NCBI GenBank assembly: GCA_026646875.1
Contig: JAPKHL010000013.1
Span: 1-42,251 of the forward strand
DNA length: 42,251 nt
Reading direction: 5' to 3'
Source of the DNA: Rhodocyclaceae bacterium
GTDB lineage: Bacteria; Pseudomonadota; Gammaproteobacteria; Burkholderiales; Rhodocyclaceae
Of this stretch, positions 29,611 to 42,251 are shown piece after piece. The first letter of the stretch is position 1, and every line of letters starts with the position of its first letter. The translations under genes were made by a program, and so were the position numbers. Below the pieces are notes generated by a model. That model did not search any database and had not been told where the DNA came from. It saw nothing but the letters and a program-made list of their open reading frames with translations.

Positions 29611-30363
29611 TCAGGCGCTCTTGCGCTCTTCCTGCCCGGCGAGGATTTCGCCGAGCATCTGTTTGCCACGGGGCGAAACGAACCAGTGCAGAACGTTCTT
29701 GTCGTTGATGCGTGTCTCGAGGATACCGAGCTGCTTGAGGAGGGTCAGGCGGCTGCTGACCAGTTCGCGGGCGAGGCCGGTCTTTTCGGTGATCGCGGCA
29801 AGGTTGCCGTAGACATAGTTCTCGCTGGCGATGGCGCGCAGCAGCTCGACGTCGTGATAGGTCAGGGCCTCGCGCGGGGGGTCGCCGCGCACGCCGCCGT
29901 CGGCGGCTGCGGGTTCCTCGCGGGCGGCGGACTGGGCAGCCACCTGTGCGGCCTGCGTTTCCTGCTGCTGGCGCAATTCTCCCATGTCGCGCCGCACCTG
30001 GTCGAGCTGGCCAAGCAGCCGGTTGGCCACGTTCTCGAACAGGCGCCGTGAGGCGACGACATAGATCAGGCAGAAGCCGGCGAAGACGAAGAGGTCGACC
30101 GGGCGGGTGCGCGCGGCATCCAGCAGATTGCTGGAAATCATGTTGAGGAAGAGCGGCACGGTCAGCGCGGCGACGACGCCGAGGACGGGGTAGCGCAGCC
30201 AGTCGCGGGGGTCGGTTTCGGGCTGGCGATCGCGCAGGAAATAGTTGGCGGCGCCGCCGAGGATGCCGGCAACGACCATTACGGTGAGCACGATCAGCAT
30301 GTAGCCGTCGAGCCCGCCCGGCAGCGCGCTGACCTGAAGCGATTTCTGCAATTCCGGATTCAT
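29611..30363 (-). CDS. Membrane-anchored winged-helix protein, three TM segments
   Basis: The 250-residue protein has three membrane helices (about 21-44, 59-80, 88-108), a Gln/Ala-rich coiled-coil linker (about 110-150, [30 protein letters not shown]) and a C-terminal winged helix-turn-helix (about 167-250, [48 protein letters not shown]). The three-TM part recalls the YLATT domain; that is a guess from layout. A cytoplasmic DNA-binding or protein-binding winged helix tethered to the membrane is the inferred form. The ATG at 30363 has a strong GGGGGAGGT. It is probably first in the glmU-glmS unit. Function unknown. Confidence 0.8.
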   Translation of the reverse strand: MNPELQKSLQVSALPGGLDGYMLIVLTVMVVAGILGGAANYFLRDRQPETDPRDWLRYPVLGVVAALTVPLFLNMISSNLLDAARTRPVDLFVFAGFCLIYVVASRRLFENVANRLLGQLDQVRRDMGELRQQQETQAAQVAAQSAAREEPAAADGGVRGDPPREALTYHDVELLRAIASENYVYGNLAAITEKTGLARELVSSRLTLLKQLGILETRINDKNVLHWFVSPRGKQMLGEILAGQEERKSA

Positions 30364-30417
30364 GCGACCTCCCCCTGCGAAGTGCCGTAACTATGCCATA
30401 CGCGGCCCATGCCGCCA

Positions 30418-30452
30418 AAGAAAAACCCCGTTGCGGCTGGCCGGAACGGGGT
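30418..30452 (-). terminator. Intrinsic terminator after gltD
   Basis: An 8-bp stem ACCCCGTT/AACGGGGT (30425-30432 with 30445-30452) is followed, reading the minus strand, by a T-rich stretch TTTTTCTTT. It lies 21 bases after the gltD stop. Confidence 0.85.
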
Positions 30453-30473
30453 CCTCGTCAATGCCTTGCGGGT

Positions 30474-31925
30474 TCAGCGCGGCAGCGTGCTGGAACCCAT
30501 CAGGAAGGCATCGACCTCGCGGGCACACTGGCGCCCTTCGCGGATCGCCCAGACGACCAGCGACTGGCCGCGCCGCATGTCGCCGGCGGCGAAAACCTTG
30601 GGCACGCTCGTGGCGTAACAGCCGGGGCCGTCGGTTGTGGCCTTGACGTTACTACGTGCATCGAGCTCGAGGCCGAGGGTGCCCAACTGTGCGAGCAGGC
30701 CGTCACGCACCGGAGAGACGAAGCCCATGGCCAGGAGAACGAGATCGGCCTTGATCTCGAACTCGCTTCCCGGCACTTCGCTCATGCGGCCGTCCTTCCA
30801 TTCGACGCGTACGGCCTGCAGGGCCTTGACCTTGCCCTGTTCGCCGAGCAGTGCCTTGGTGGCGACGGCAAAGTCGCGCGTACAGCCTTCCTCGTGCGAG
30901 GAAGAGGTACGCATCTTGAGCGGCCAGTACGGCCAGGTCAGCGCCTTGTCCTCCTCCTCGGGCGGTTGCGGCATCAGCTCGAACTGAGTGACCGACAGCG
31001 CGCCGTGACGGTTGCTGGTACCAACGCAGTCGGAACCGGTATCGCCACCGCCGATCACGACGACATGCTTACCCTCGGCACGGATCTGGTCCGGCACGGT
31101 GTCGCCGGCGTTGACCTTGTTCTGTGGCCGCAGGAAGTCCATGGCGAAATGCACGCCATCAAGCTCGCGTCCCGGAACCGGCAGGTCGCGCGGGAGTTCG
31201 GCACCGCCGGCGAGGATCACCGCGTCGAAATCGGCCAGCAGGCGATTGGCCGGAACACCGTTGGCGCCGGGGCCGCCGATGTGCTGGTTGACGCGGAACT
31301 CGACGCCTTCGGCTTCCATCTGCTTGACGCGACGGTCGATGTGCGATTTCTCGAACTTGAAGTCGGGGATGCCGTAGCGCAGCAGGCCACCGATGCGATC
31401 ATTCTTCTCGAAGACCACCACGGCATGGCCGACGCGCGCGAGCTGCTGCGCGGCGGCAAGGCCGGCCGGGCCGGAGCCGACGACGGCGACCTTCTTGCCG
31501 GTGCGGGCGGCCGGCGGCTGCGGCTTGACCCAGCCCATCGCCCAGCCCTTGTCGATGATCGCGTGCTCGATCGACTTGATGCCCACCGCATCGTTGTTGA
31601 TGTTCAGCGTGCAGGCGGCCTCGCACGGGGCGGGGCAAATGCGGCCGGTGAAGTCGGGGAAGTTGTTGGTCGAGTGCAGAACGGCCAGCGCCTCTTCCCA
31701 TTGACCGCGGTACACCAGGTCGTTCCAGTCGGGAATGATGTTGTTGACCGGGCAGCCGTTATTGCAGAAAGGCACGCCGCAATCCATGCAGCGGGCGCCC
31801 TGCGTTGCGGCCTGCTCGTCACTCAGCGTAACGACGAATTCGCGGTAGTGCTTCAGGCGCGATTCGGCCGGCTCATAGGCCTCCGACAGGCGCTGAAATT
31901 CCATGAAGCCAGTCGGCTTTCCCAT
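30474..31925 (-). CDS. gltD: Glutamate synthase (NADPH) small subunit
   Basis: The 483-residue flavoprotein passes electrons from NADPH to the large subunit in ammonia assimilation. It has N-terminal Fe-S cysteines ([17 protein letters not shown] and [12 protein letters not shown]), an FAD Rossmann motif ([15 protein letters not shown]) and an NADPH Rossmann motif ([14 protein letters not shown]). Length is normal (about 480). The ATG follows the gltB TAA directly, with GGAGG 9-10 bases upstream inside gltB. Confidence 0.97.
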   Translation of the reverse strand: MGKPTGFMEFQRLSEAYEPAESRLKHYREFVVTLSDEQAATQGARCMDCGVPFCNNGCPVNNIIPDWNDLVYRGQWEEALAVLHSTNNFPDFTGRICPAPCEAACTLNINNDAVGIKSIEHAIIDKGWAMGWVKPQPPAARTGKKVAVVGSGPAGLAAAQQLARVGHAVVVFEKNDRIGGLLRYGIPDFKFEKSHIDRRVKQMEAEGVEFRVNQHIGGPGANGVPANRLLADFDAVILAGGAELPRDLPVPGRELDGVHFAMDFLRPQNKVNAGDTVPDQIRAEGKHVVVIGGGDTGSDCVGTSNRHGALSVTQFELMPQPPEEEDKALTWPYWPLKMRTSSSHEEGCTRDFAVATKALLGEQGKVKALQAVRVEWKDGRMSEVPGSEFEIKADLVLLAMGFVSPVRDGLLAQLGTLGLELDARSNVKATTDGPGCYATSVPKVFAAGDMRRGQSLVVWAIREGRQCAREVDAFLMGSSTLPR

Positions 31926-36602
<4,677 letters not shown>

Positions 36603-36662
36603 CACGCTCGAATCCTCAAGAAAACAACGACGTTACAGGTAATAATCGACACGCCAGACGTC

Positions 36663-36687
36663 AAAAAAGCCGGCGCGCTGCCGGCTT
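36663..36687 (-). terminator. Intrinsic terminator after dgt
   Basis: An 8-bp stem AAGCCGGC/GCCGGCTT with loop of 5 (36667-36687) is followed on the minus strand by T6. It ends the aroK-aroB-dgt transcript before gltB. Confidence 0.88.
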
Positions 36688-36775
36688 GTGCATTTGATGG
36701 GCGACTGCGGAATATACCGCGAAAAAGCCTCGGTCTTCAAGATGTTGCAACGCACCATGTTGGTGCATCACATCC

Positions 36776-37897
36776 TCAGATTTCACCAACGGCGAACAGA
36801 CGGCGATGCTCCTTCATCGCATAGCGGTCGGTCATGCCGGCGATGTAGTCGGCAACCGCCCGAGGCTGCGCAGCCTCCAGCGCGGTCTGGTAGGCCGGCG
36901 GGAGCAGGCGCGGATCGCTGATGAAGGCAGAGAACAGGTCGGCAATGATCCGGCGCGCCTTGCTGGTCATGCGCAGCACCTGATGGTGCTGGTAGAGGTT
37001 CCGGCGCAGGAAGCGCTTCATCTCGCGCTGCGCGGCCTGAAATTCGTCGGAGAAGGCGACCAGCGGCGGCGATTCGCGTGCCTCGTCAAGCGTGCCCGGA
37101 TTGCGTGCCGCGATTCTGGCGGCCGTGGTCGCGACCAAGTCACTGACCAGAGCGTTGATCATGCGCCGAATGGTTTCATGGATCAGCCGGCGGCCAGCCA
37201 GCCCGGGGTGGCTCCGCCGGACCTCGGCAACATGACGGGCAAAGAGGGCGACTTCATCGAGTTGTGTCAGCGTGATCAGCCCCGAGCGCAAGCCGTCGTC
37301 GATATCGTGGTTGTTATAGGCGATCTCGTCGGCAAGATTGCAGATCTGCGCTTCCAGTGAGGGCTGCCGGCCCGCGAGGAAACGTTCGCCCAGATCACCG
37401 AGCGTACGTGCGTTTTCAGGCGAGCAGTGCTTGACGATGCCTTCCCGAGTTTCGAAGCAGAGATTGAGCCCGTCGAACGCGGCATAGCGCTCCTCGAGCA
37501 GATCGACCGTACGCAGGCTCTGGAGATTGTGTTCGAAACCGCCGTAGCCCTGCATGCACTCGTTGAGCGCATCCTGCCCGGCATGCCCGAAGGGTGTGTG
37601 CCCGAGGTCGTGCGCGAGGGAGACGGCCTCGGCGAGGTCTTCGTTCAGGTGCAGCGTCCGGGCGATAGCGCGGGCAATCTGGGCAACCTCGAGGCTGTGC
37701 GTCAGTCGCGTGCGGAACAGATCGCCCTCGTGGTTGACGAAGACCTGCGTCTTGTATTCGAGGCGACGAAAGGCGGTCGAGTGGATGATGCGATCGCGAT
37801 CCCGCTGGAATTCGCTGCGGCCGGCAGGCGGCGGCTCGGGCACGCGCCGCCCGCGCGAGTTCGTGTTGCTGACGGCATAGGGGGCCAGTTCAGGCAT
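36776..37897 (-). CDS. dgt: Deoxyguanosinetriphosphate triphosphohydrolase-like protein
   Basis: The 373-residue HD-domain protein is expected to remove triphosphate from dGTP or other dNTPs. It shows the HD metal ligands in [10 protein letters not shown] (His67) and [13 protein letters not shown] (His96-Asp97), plus the [17 protein letters not shown] block that supplies a further Asp. The ATG at 37897 has GGAG 5 bases upstream and overlaps the aroB stop by 8 bases. The aroK-aroB-dgt order is common in betaproteobacteria. Confidence 0.92.
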   Translation of the reverse strand: MPELAPYAVSNTNSRGRRVPEPPPAGRSEFQRDRDRIIHSTAFRRLEYKTQVFVNHEGDLFRTRLTHSLEVAQIARAIARTLHLNEDLAEAVSLAHDLGHTPFGHAGQDALNECMQGYGGFEHNLQSLRTVDLLEERYAAFDGLNLCFETREGIVKHCSPENARTLGDLGERFLAGRQPSLEAQICNLADEIAYNNHDIDDGLRSGLITLTQLDEVALFARHVAEVRRSHPGLAGRRLIHETIRRMINALVSDLVATTAARIAARNPGTLDEARESPPLVAFSDEFQAAQREMKRFLRRNLYQHHQVLRMTSKARRIIADLFSAFISDPRLLPPAYQTALEAAQPRAVADYIAGMTDRYAMKEHRRLFAVGEI

Positions 37898-38978
37898 GCG
37901 CGCTCCGCCCCCGGATTGCTGCGGCGATTGCCGCCGGCGTCGCAGCATCGCTGATCACCCCCTGCCCCATCGCCTTGAGCAGGACAAGACGCAGACGGCC
38001 ATCCAGCACCTTCTTGTCATGCTGCATCAATTCAAGATAACGGTCCGGATCAAGGCGAGGCCCCTGAACCGGGAGGCCGGCGCGCGCGAAAAGGGAGTCG
38101 ATGCGCTGCACATCCGATTCGTTCAGCCATCCCAGCGCCCGCGAAAGTTCGGCGGCCATCAGCGTTCCGGCGGCAATCGCCTCGCCGTGCAGCCATTCGC
38201 CATAGCCCATGCCGGTTTCGATGGCATGTCCAAAGGTATGCCCCAGATTGAGCAGGGCCCGCTCGCCGCTCTCGCGTTCGTCGGCGGCTACAATCTCGGC
38301 CTTGTTGCGGCAGGAGTGGAATACGGCATGCGCCAGGGCCTCGGGCTCGCGCGCCAGCAGGCGCTCGATATTGCCTTCGAGCCACTCGAGAAGCGGTAGA
38401 TCACGAATCAAACCGTACTTGATCACTTCGGCAAGTCCGGCGCGCAATTCACGGTCGGGCAGGGTCGTCAGGGTGTCGGTATCGATCAGCACGAGCTTCG
38501 GCTGGTGAAAAGCGCCGATCATGTTCTTGCCCAGCGGGTGGTTGATCGCGGTCTTGCCTCCCACCGAGGAATCGACCTGCGCCAGCAGGGTGGTCGGTAT
38601 CTGGATGAACGGCATGCCACGCTGATAGCAGGCAGCGGCAAAGCCCGTCATGTCGCCGACAACGCCTCCACCGAGGGCAATCAGGGTGGTGGCACGCTCA
38701 CAATGCGTTTCCAGCAGGACGTCGAAAATCCGGTTGAGCGTTCCCCACTCCTTGAAACGCTCGCCGTCGGGCAGAACGATTTCGCCAACGTCGACCCCGG
38801 CGGCGCGCAAGGTTTCGGCGATCCGTCCGAGATAGAGCGGACCGACCGTTTCGTTGGTCACAATCGCGACCTTCGGCGTGCGCAGGTGTGGAAGCATCAG
38901 TTCGCTTCGGACTAGCAGGTTCCGTCCGATGTGGATCGGATAGGATCGATCGCCGAGTGCGACGTTCAGGGTTTGCAT
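37890..38978 (-). CDS. aroB: 3-dehydroquinate synthase
   Basis: The 362-residue NAD-dependent enzyme makes 3-dehydroquinate from DAHP, the second shikimate-pathway step. It has the [19 protein letters not shown] nucleotide motif, the [27 protein letters not shown] block and the zinc ligands in [11 protein letters not shown]. The ATG at 38978 has AAGGAG 10 bases upstream and overlaps aroK by 13 bases. Confidence 0.97.
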   Translation of the reverse strand: MQTLNVALGDRSYPIHIGRNLLVRSELMLPHLRTPKVAIVTNETVGPLYLGRIAETLRAAGVDVGEIVLPDGERFKEWGTLNRIFDVLLETHCERATTLIALGGGVVGDMTGFAAACYQRGMPFIQIPTTLLAQVDSSVGGKTAINHPLGKNMIGAFHQPKLVLIDTDTLTTLPDRELRAGLAEVIKYGLIRDLPLLEWLEGNIERLLAREPEALAHAVFHSCRNKAEIVAADERESGERALLNLGHTFGHAIETGMGYGEWLHGEAIAAGTLMAAELSRALGWLNESDVQRIDSLFARAGLPVQGPRLDPDRYLELMQHDKKVLDGRLRLVLLKAMGQGVISDAATPAAIAAAIRGRSAHA

Positions 38979-39508
38979 TCTTTCGTCAACTCCTTGAGCA
39001 GGTGCTGCAGCAACGTCTGGGTACCGATCCGCCGGACATCCATCACCAGATCCGCGGTTTCGCGATAAAGCGGGTCACGCTCAGCATAGAGCGCACGAAG
39101 TTTTCCGAGGGGATCCGCCGTTTGCAGGAGGGGACGGCTGCGATCATTGCGTAGCCGCTCGTACAGGGTTTCGGGGAGGGCGTGCAGATAGACGACGTAA
39201 CCGTTGGCCTTGAGTTGCGCTCGATTCTCCGGACGGATGACGACACCGCCCCCTGTCGCCAGCACCTGCCCGCGCCGGGTGGCGAGTTCGGCGATGACCT
39301 GCGCTTCCCGACGGCGGAAACCTTCCTCGCCCTCGATCTCAAAGATGGTCGGAATGCCGACCCCCGTCCGTGCTTCGATCTCGTGGTCCGAATCCACGAA
39401 AATCTTTTCCAGCCGCTTGGCCAGCAGGCGCCCCAGTGTCGTCTTGCCGGCACCCATCAGGCCGACGAGAAAGATATTGCTCTGCGGTGAGTTCTGCAAT
39501 CGGGGCAC
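38966..39508 (-). CDS. aroK: Shikimate kinase
   Basis: The 180-residue kinase phosphorylates shikimate. It has the P-loop GLMGAGKTT (16-24), the shikimate-binding DSDHEIE and FRRREA segments, and GGGVV. The start is GTG at 39508 ([10 protein letters not shown]); a TTG at 39499 is the only other near start, and neither has a clear ribosome site. It overlaps aroB and is the first gene of the aroK-aroB-dgt unit. In most relatives I know it follows pilQ directly; here another gene and its terminator come between. Confidence 0.95.
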   Translation of the reverse strand: MPRLQNSPQSNIFLVGLMGAGKTTLGRLLAKRLEKIFVDSDHEIEARTGVGIPTIFEIEGEEGFRRREAQVIAELATRRGQVLATGGGVVIRPENRAQLKANGYVVYLHALPETLYERLRNDRSRPLLQTADPLGKLRALYAERDPLYRETADLVMDVRRIGTQTLLQHLLKELTKECKP

Positions 39509-39548
39509 CCGGTGGTTTCTTGAAGATGCGTGAAATCAATCGGCGCCT

Positions 39549-39554
39549 ATTGTA
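39549..39554 (-). promoter_or_regulatory. Candidate aroK promoter -10 (TACAAT)
   Basis: On the minus strand TACAAT lies about 40 bases before the aroK GTG. A promoter is needed here because an intrinsic terminator sits between aroK and the gene upstream. No good -35 hexamer is visible at 17 bases. Confidence 0.45.
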
Positions 39555-39616
39555 CCTTCCGCGCCGACTCGCATTCGAGTGTTTCCGCCGGATGCCCGCA
39601 ATATCAGGCTTGCGTG

Positions 39617-39654
39617 AAAAAATGCCCGGGCACGGCGTTCCGTGTCCGGGCATT
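39617..39654 (-). terminator. Strong intrinsic terminator of the pilQ-downstream gene
   Basis: A 15-bp stem with one G-T pair (AATGCCCGGGCACGG on one side, 39621-39635; CCGTGTCCGGGCATT on the other, 39640-39654) is followed on the minus strand by T6. It lies 17 bases after the secreted-protein stop and insulates aroK from pilQ. Confidence 0.92.
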
Positions 39655-39671
39655 GGTTGATGCGTGCCGTC

Positions 39672-41120
39672 TTAATTGAAGATTCCGCCACTGCCACTGC
39701 CGCCAGGCGATGTCGAGGGCTTGATCTTGATGGTGATGAAGGAAACCGTCCCCGCCGCATCGGTAAAGTACAACGGCATCTCGACACCACCCGTGCTCTT
39801 CTTCATCACGATACGCACGGAAGAGGGGACGTTCTCGATGACCGCCGGCGCCTCGACCCATTCGTTCTGCGGGTTGTGCACCTTGATCGGCGGAACCCCG
39901 CTCATGACGTACAAATCAACGAAGGTGCCCTCGTCGACATCGATCGAAGTCGGCGTGATCACCACCGGAACGGCAGCCGGCGCGCTCGATTCCACGCTGA
40001 TGGTCTTGACCTCGCGGTTGTAGTCGTACACCAGGAGCTGCGCCGTCCCGGCATTCTTCGGGGTGACGACGAGCGTCTGGCCGTTGGCGCTGGTGGTCTG
40101 CTCAACCAGTTCATAATCGAGCACGCCCGGTACGCTGGTCGTCACGAAGTAGGGCTGCAGGCCACCGGTGATGGTGACCGTGTATTTCCCCCCCACAACC
40201 CCCTTGATCTCCGTGACCGAAACGGTCAGCGGACCGATATCGGGGGCGCCCGGGTAATCCGAAACGCCAATGATCGGACGGACGACACAGGTTTCGACAC
40301 CGGCAACGCTGGAATAGACAGGTACGCTAGGCACGCCCGGCGAATATGAACAAACCGTCGGCGGAACCGTGACTGACGCAGAGGCCGTACAGGCCGCTGC
40401 ACTCGCCGTCGCAGAGGGATCACACGTCCCCGCCCCGGAAAACACCGTGCAGGAAGCCGGAATTGCTGTCGTCACCCCAGTCTGGACAAGCCCCGTCGCC
40501 TCGACCACCATGCGGAAGCTCCCCGTCGTCGGTCCGGCCCCCGGGTTCGGGTAAACGTACACCTTCGAGGTGTTGTTGATGTTAATGATGTCGGTGGTGA
40601 CGGAAAGCGGGCAGCACGGTTCGTCGGCCACATGCTTCCATACCTGCCCGTTGTCGAACACGTAGGTGAGCTCGCCGCCCGCATCGCTGCAGTACTTGTT
40701 CTTCATCGTCGAAACGATCGGGTAGCTGAGGTTGTAGCCCGCCGTACTGGTGCTGAGCACATCGCCACGATCAACAATTTCCCAAGTACCACCAAGCGGC
40801 AGCTTGAGCTTGGCGTTCGAGAACACCGTATTTTTGCTTTTCAACACGGGAACGGTGATCGTGGAATCCCCGCTATTGAAGATCGCGGCATCCGCGGCTT
40901 CAAGCGGATTGACCACGGAACCCTTCGACAGCAGCTGCCAGGCCTCGGGTTTCGGTGGCAGCTTGAACTTCATGTTCGAGAAATAGTAATCACCGACCTT
41001 GACCAGCTGCAGGGTCAACACGTCACCCGCCGTATCGAACGCCGACATCTGGGCGACGGCAGGCGCACCGACGAGCGCGAGCGCCAGGGCGCCCAGCAGC
41101 TTTTTCCTATGTTTGATCAT
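39672..41120 (-). CDS. Secreted beta-rich protein of unknown function, inserted between pilQ and aroK
   Basis: The 482-residue protein has a signal peptide (MIKHRKKLLGALALALVGAPAVAQ). The mature part starts with two copies of a beta-strand repeat, VLTLQLVKVGDYYFSNMKFKLP (about 33-54) and ITVPVLKSKNTVFSNAKLKLP (about 86-106). A Cys-containing region follows (CSDAGGELTYVFDNG, DEPCCPL), then a Ser/Ala/Thr/Val-rich stretch and an Ig-like part with GGLQPYFVTTSVPG. It ends in a Gly/Ser tail (GGSGSGGIFN). No function is recognised; an extracellular or pilus-associated role is inferred from location. GC is about 50% in two hand-counted lines, lower than aroB (63%) and pilQ (58%). The ATG at 41120 overlaps the pilQ end. 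Confidence 0.82.
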   Translation of the reverse strand: MIKHRKKLLGALALALVGAPAVAQMSAFDTAGDVLTLQLVKVGDYYFSNMKFKLPPKPEAWQLLSKGSVVNPLEAADAAIFNSGDSTITVPVLKSKNTVFSNAKLKLPLGGTWEIVDRGDVLSTSTAGYNLSYPIVSTMKNKYCSDAGGELTYVFDNGQVWKHVADEPCCPLSVTTDIININNTSKVYVYPNPGAGPTTGSFRMVVEATGLVQTGVTTAIPASCTVFSGAGTCDPSATASAAACTASASVTVPPTVCSYSPGVPSVPVYSSVAGVETCVVRPIIGVSDYPGAPDIGPLTVSVTEIKGVVGGKYTVTITGGLQPYFVTTSVPGVLDYELVEQTTSANGQTLVVTPKNAGTAQLLVYDYNREVKTISVESSAPAAVPVVITPTSIDVDEGTFVDLYVMSGVPPIKVHNPQNEWVEAPAVIENVPSSVRIVMKKSTGGVEMPLYFTDAAGTVSFITIKIKPSTSPGGSGSGGIFN

Positions 41121-42251
41121 TTGCTTGCCTCGAGTAATGCGTTGAATTCGTCGTGTACTGGCAGGAAGTCCTGTCGTCCACCTTGTCGCGCTGCCGGAAC
41201 ATCCAGCCGAGATACGGGATATCGCCAAGGAAAGGCGTGCGCGTGGTCGTATCACGCTTGTCCTGGGTATAGATGCCACCGATAACCACCGTGCCACCGT
41301 TGTCCACCAGCACTTGCGTCTTCACGTGCTTGGTGTCGATCGCGATCCCGTTGCGCAACTGATATTTCGGATTCGGTGCGTCCTTGTTGATCTCGAGATG
41401 CATGGTGATCTTGCCGTCCGGCGTGATTTGCGGCTTGACCTTCAGCGACAGGTTGGCCTTCTTGAAGGCAATCGTGGTCGCACCGCTGGCGCTCGCGGTC
41501 TCGTAGGGGAGTTCGACGCCCTGTTCGATGATCGCCTCGCTTTGATCGGCCGTCATGACGCGCGGACTGGAAACCACCTTGCCGCGCCCGTCCGCTTCCA
41601 GAGCCGAGAGCTCGAGATTGAGGAACTGGGTCTTCGAATTGTTGAAGAGGGTGAACGAAAAGGCGCTCGGCGTGGCCGTGCCGATCTTGTTCGCCGGCAG
41701 GTTGACGCCCAGACTCTCGGTGAAGGCCGGAACCGTCGCCTGCTGCCCCGTCAGGTAGGCGTTTGACGAGATGTTGCCGCCAAAGGTATAGCGCGCGCCA
41801 CCGACCTTGTGCCCGGTCGTCGCACCCGCCAGGTCGACCACGCCCAGACGCGCCCCCAAGCTGCGGCTGAAGGTATCGGTCGCCTCGACGATGCGGGCTT
41901 CGATCAGCACCTGGCGGACCGGCACATCGATTTTCGCGATCAGACGACGCACTTCCTCGAGGCGGGCAGGCGTATCCTGCACGAACAGCATGTTCGTTCG
42001 CGCATCCGTCACGGCACTCCCGCGCTTCGAGAGCATCCGCTGATCCTTGTCGGTCAGCAGCTTCTGCACATCCTCGGCCTTCTGGTAGTTCATCTGGAAG
42101 CTTTCTGTGCGCAGCAACTCGATGTCGCCGATCTGCTGCTTCGCCTCGAGTTCCAGCTTCTCCCGGGTGGCCAATTCCTCGCGCGGGGCAATCGAGATCA
42201 CGTTGCCGTTCTTGCGCATGTCCAGACCCTTTTGCTGGAGGATGATGTCCA
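41107..42251 (-). CDS. pilQ: Type IV pilus secretin PilQ, 3' part with an altered C-terminus
   Basis: About 380 codons of the 3' end are present; the gene continues past base 42251. The visible part covers the N1-type domain and secretin domain: QQKGLDMRKNGNVISIAPREEL, FQMNYQKAEDVQKLLTDKDQRMLSKRGSAVTDARTN, VRQVLIEARIVEATDTFSRSLGARLGVV, VVSSPRVMTADQSEAIIEQG and VLVDNGGTVVIGGIY. PilQ forms the outer-membrane pore for type IV pili. After FLGDIPYLGWMFRQRDKVDDR the usual ELLIFITPR end is absent; the frame goes on with SCQYTTNSTHYSRQ and stops at 41107. A -1 shift there would give DFLPVHDEFNALLEASK and a stop overlapping the next ATG as ATGA. Confidence 0.9.
   Translation of the reverse strand, partial: DIILQQKGLDMRKNGNVISIAPREELATREKLELEAKQQIGDIELLRTESFQMNYQKAEDVQKLLTDKDQRMLSKRGSAVTDARTNMLFVQDTPARLEEVRRLIAKIDVPVRQVLIEARIVEATDTFSRSLGARLGVVDLAGATTGHKVGGARYTFGGNISSNAYLTGQQATVPAFTESLGVNLPANKIGTATPSAFSFTLFNNSKTQFLNLELSALEADGRGKVVSSPRVMTADQSEAIIEQGVELPYETASASGATTIAFKKANLSLKVKPQITPDGKITMHLEINKDAPNPKYQLRNGIAIDTKHVKTQVLVDNGGTVVIGGIYTQDKRDTTTRTPFLGDIPYLGWMFRQRDKVDDRTSCQYTTNSTHYSRQANDQT

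Noticed and set aside
36603-36662. A sigma-54 promoter (GG-N10-GC) before gltB
   Set aside because: TGGCGTGTCGATTATT was considered but lacks the GC element at the required distance.

Overview
The window reads as chromosomal DNA of a high-GC Gram-negative bacterium, most likely a betaproteobacterium of the Rhodocyclales type. The evidence is the gene order: pilQ next to aroK-aroB-dgt-gltB-gltD, glyQ-glyS-gmhB-plsC, and a pilS-pilR-ampD block. The order assignment rests on remembered gene neighbourhoods, not on a search. No rRNA, tRNA, CRISPR array, insertion sequence or phage gene was seen. Almost all genes lie on the minus strand. The four plus-strand genes are the IclR regulator, pckG, an aminotransferase and an EF-hand protein.

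Layout from left to right. 1-1810: the start of a D-2-hydroxyacid dehydrogenase, a half-length aldehyde-dehydrogenase-like protein and a divergent IclR regulator. 1849-6519: a PBP7-type D,D-endopeptidase, a patatin-like phospholipase and NADP-malic enzyme (maeB). 6868-9934: GTP-dependent PEP carboxykinase (pckG), divergent from maeB, then an aminotransferase. 10007-11540: a histone-H1-like Lys/Ala protein behind a long leader and a promoter that carries two NrdR-like boxes. 11600-15434: ampD, pilR, pilS and a small membrane zinc-ribbon protein (type IV pilus regulation and cell-wall recycling). 15558-21599: an FmdE-like protein, gloA, a YgjP-like metalloprotein, plsC, gmhB, glyS and glyQ. 21698-24771: an OmpR-type two-component system divergent from an EF-hand protein. 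24905-26188: an isolated, lower-GC TPR-radical SAM-SPASM protein. 26362-30363: glmS, glmU and a membrane-anchored winged-helix protein. 30474-39508: gltD-gltB, then dgt-aroB-aroK. 39672-42251: a lower-GC secreted protein lying between aroK and the 3' part of pilQ, whose C-terminus looks disrupted.

Functionally, most of the window is core metabolism and envelope biogenesis. maeB and pckG sit at the PEP-pyruvate-oxaloacetate node. glmS/glmU make UDP-GlcNAc, gmhB makes LPS heptose, plsC makes phosphatidic acid, and ampD and the PBP7 homologue act on murein. gltBD assimilates ammonia and aroKB feeds the shikimate pathway. The parts most worth a second look are the NrdR-box promoter with no ribonucleotide reductase gene behind it, the orphan radical SAM protein, the gene inserted between pilQ and aroK with the altered pilQ end, the catalytically empty half-ALDH, and the EF-hand/two-component pair with phased 10-bp repeats between them.
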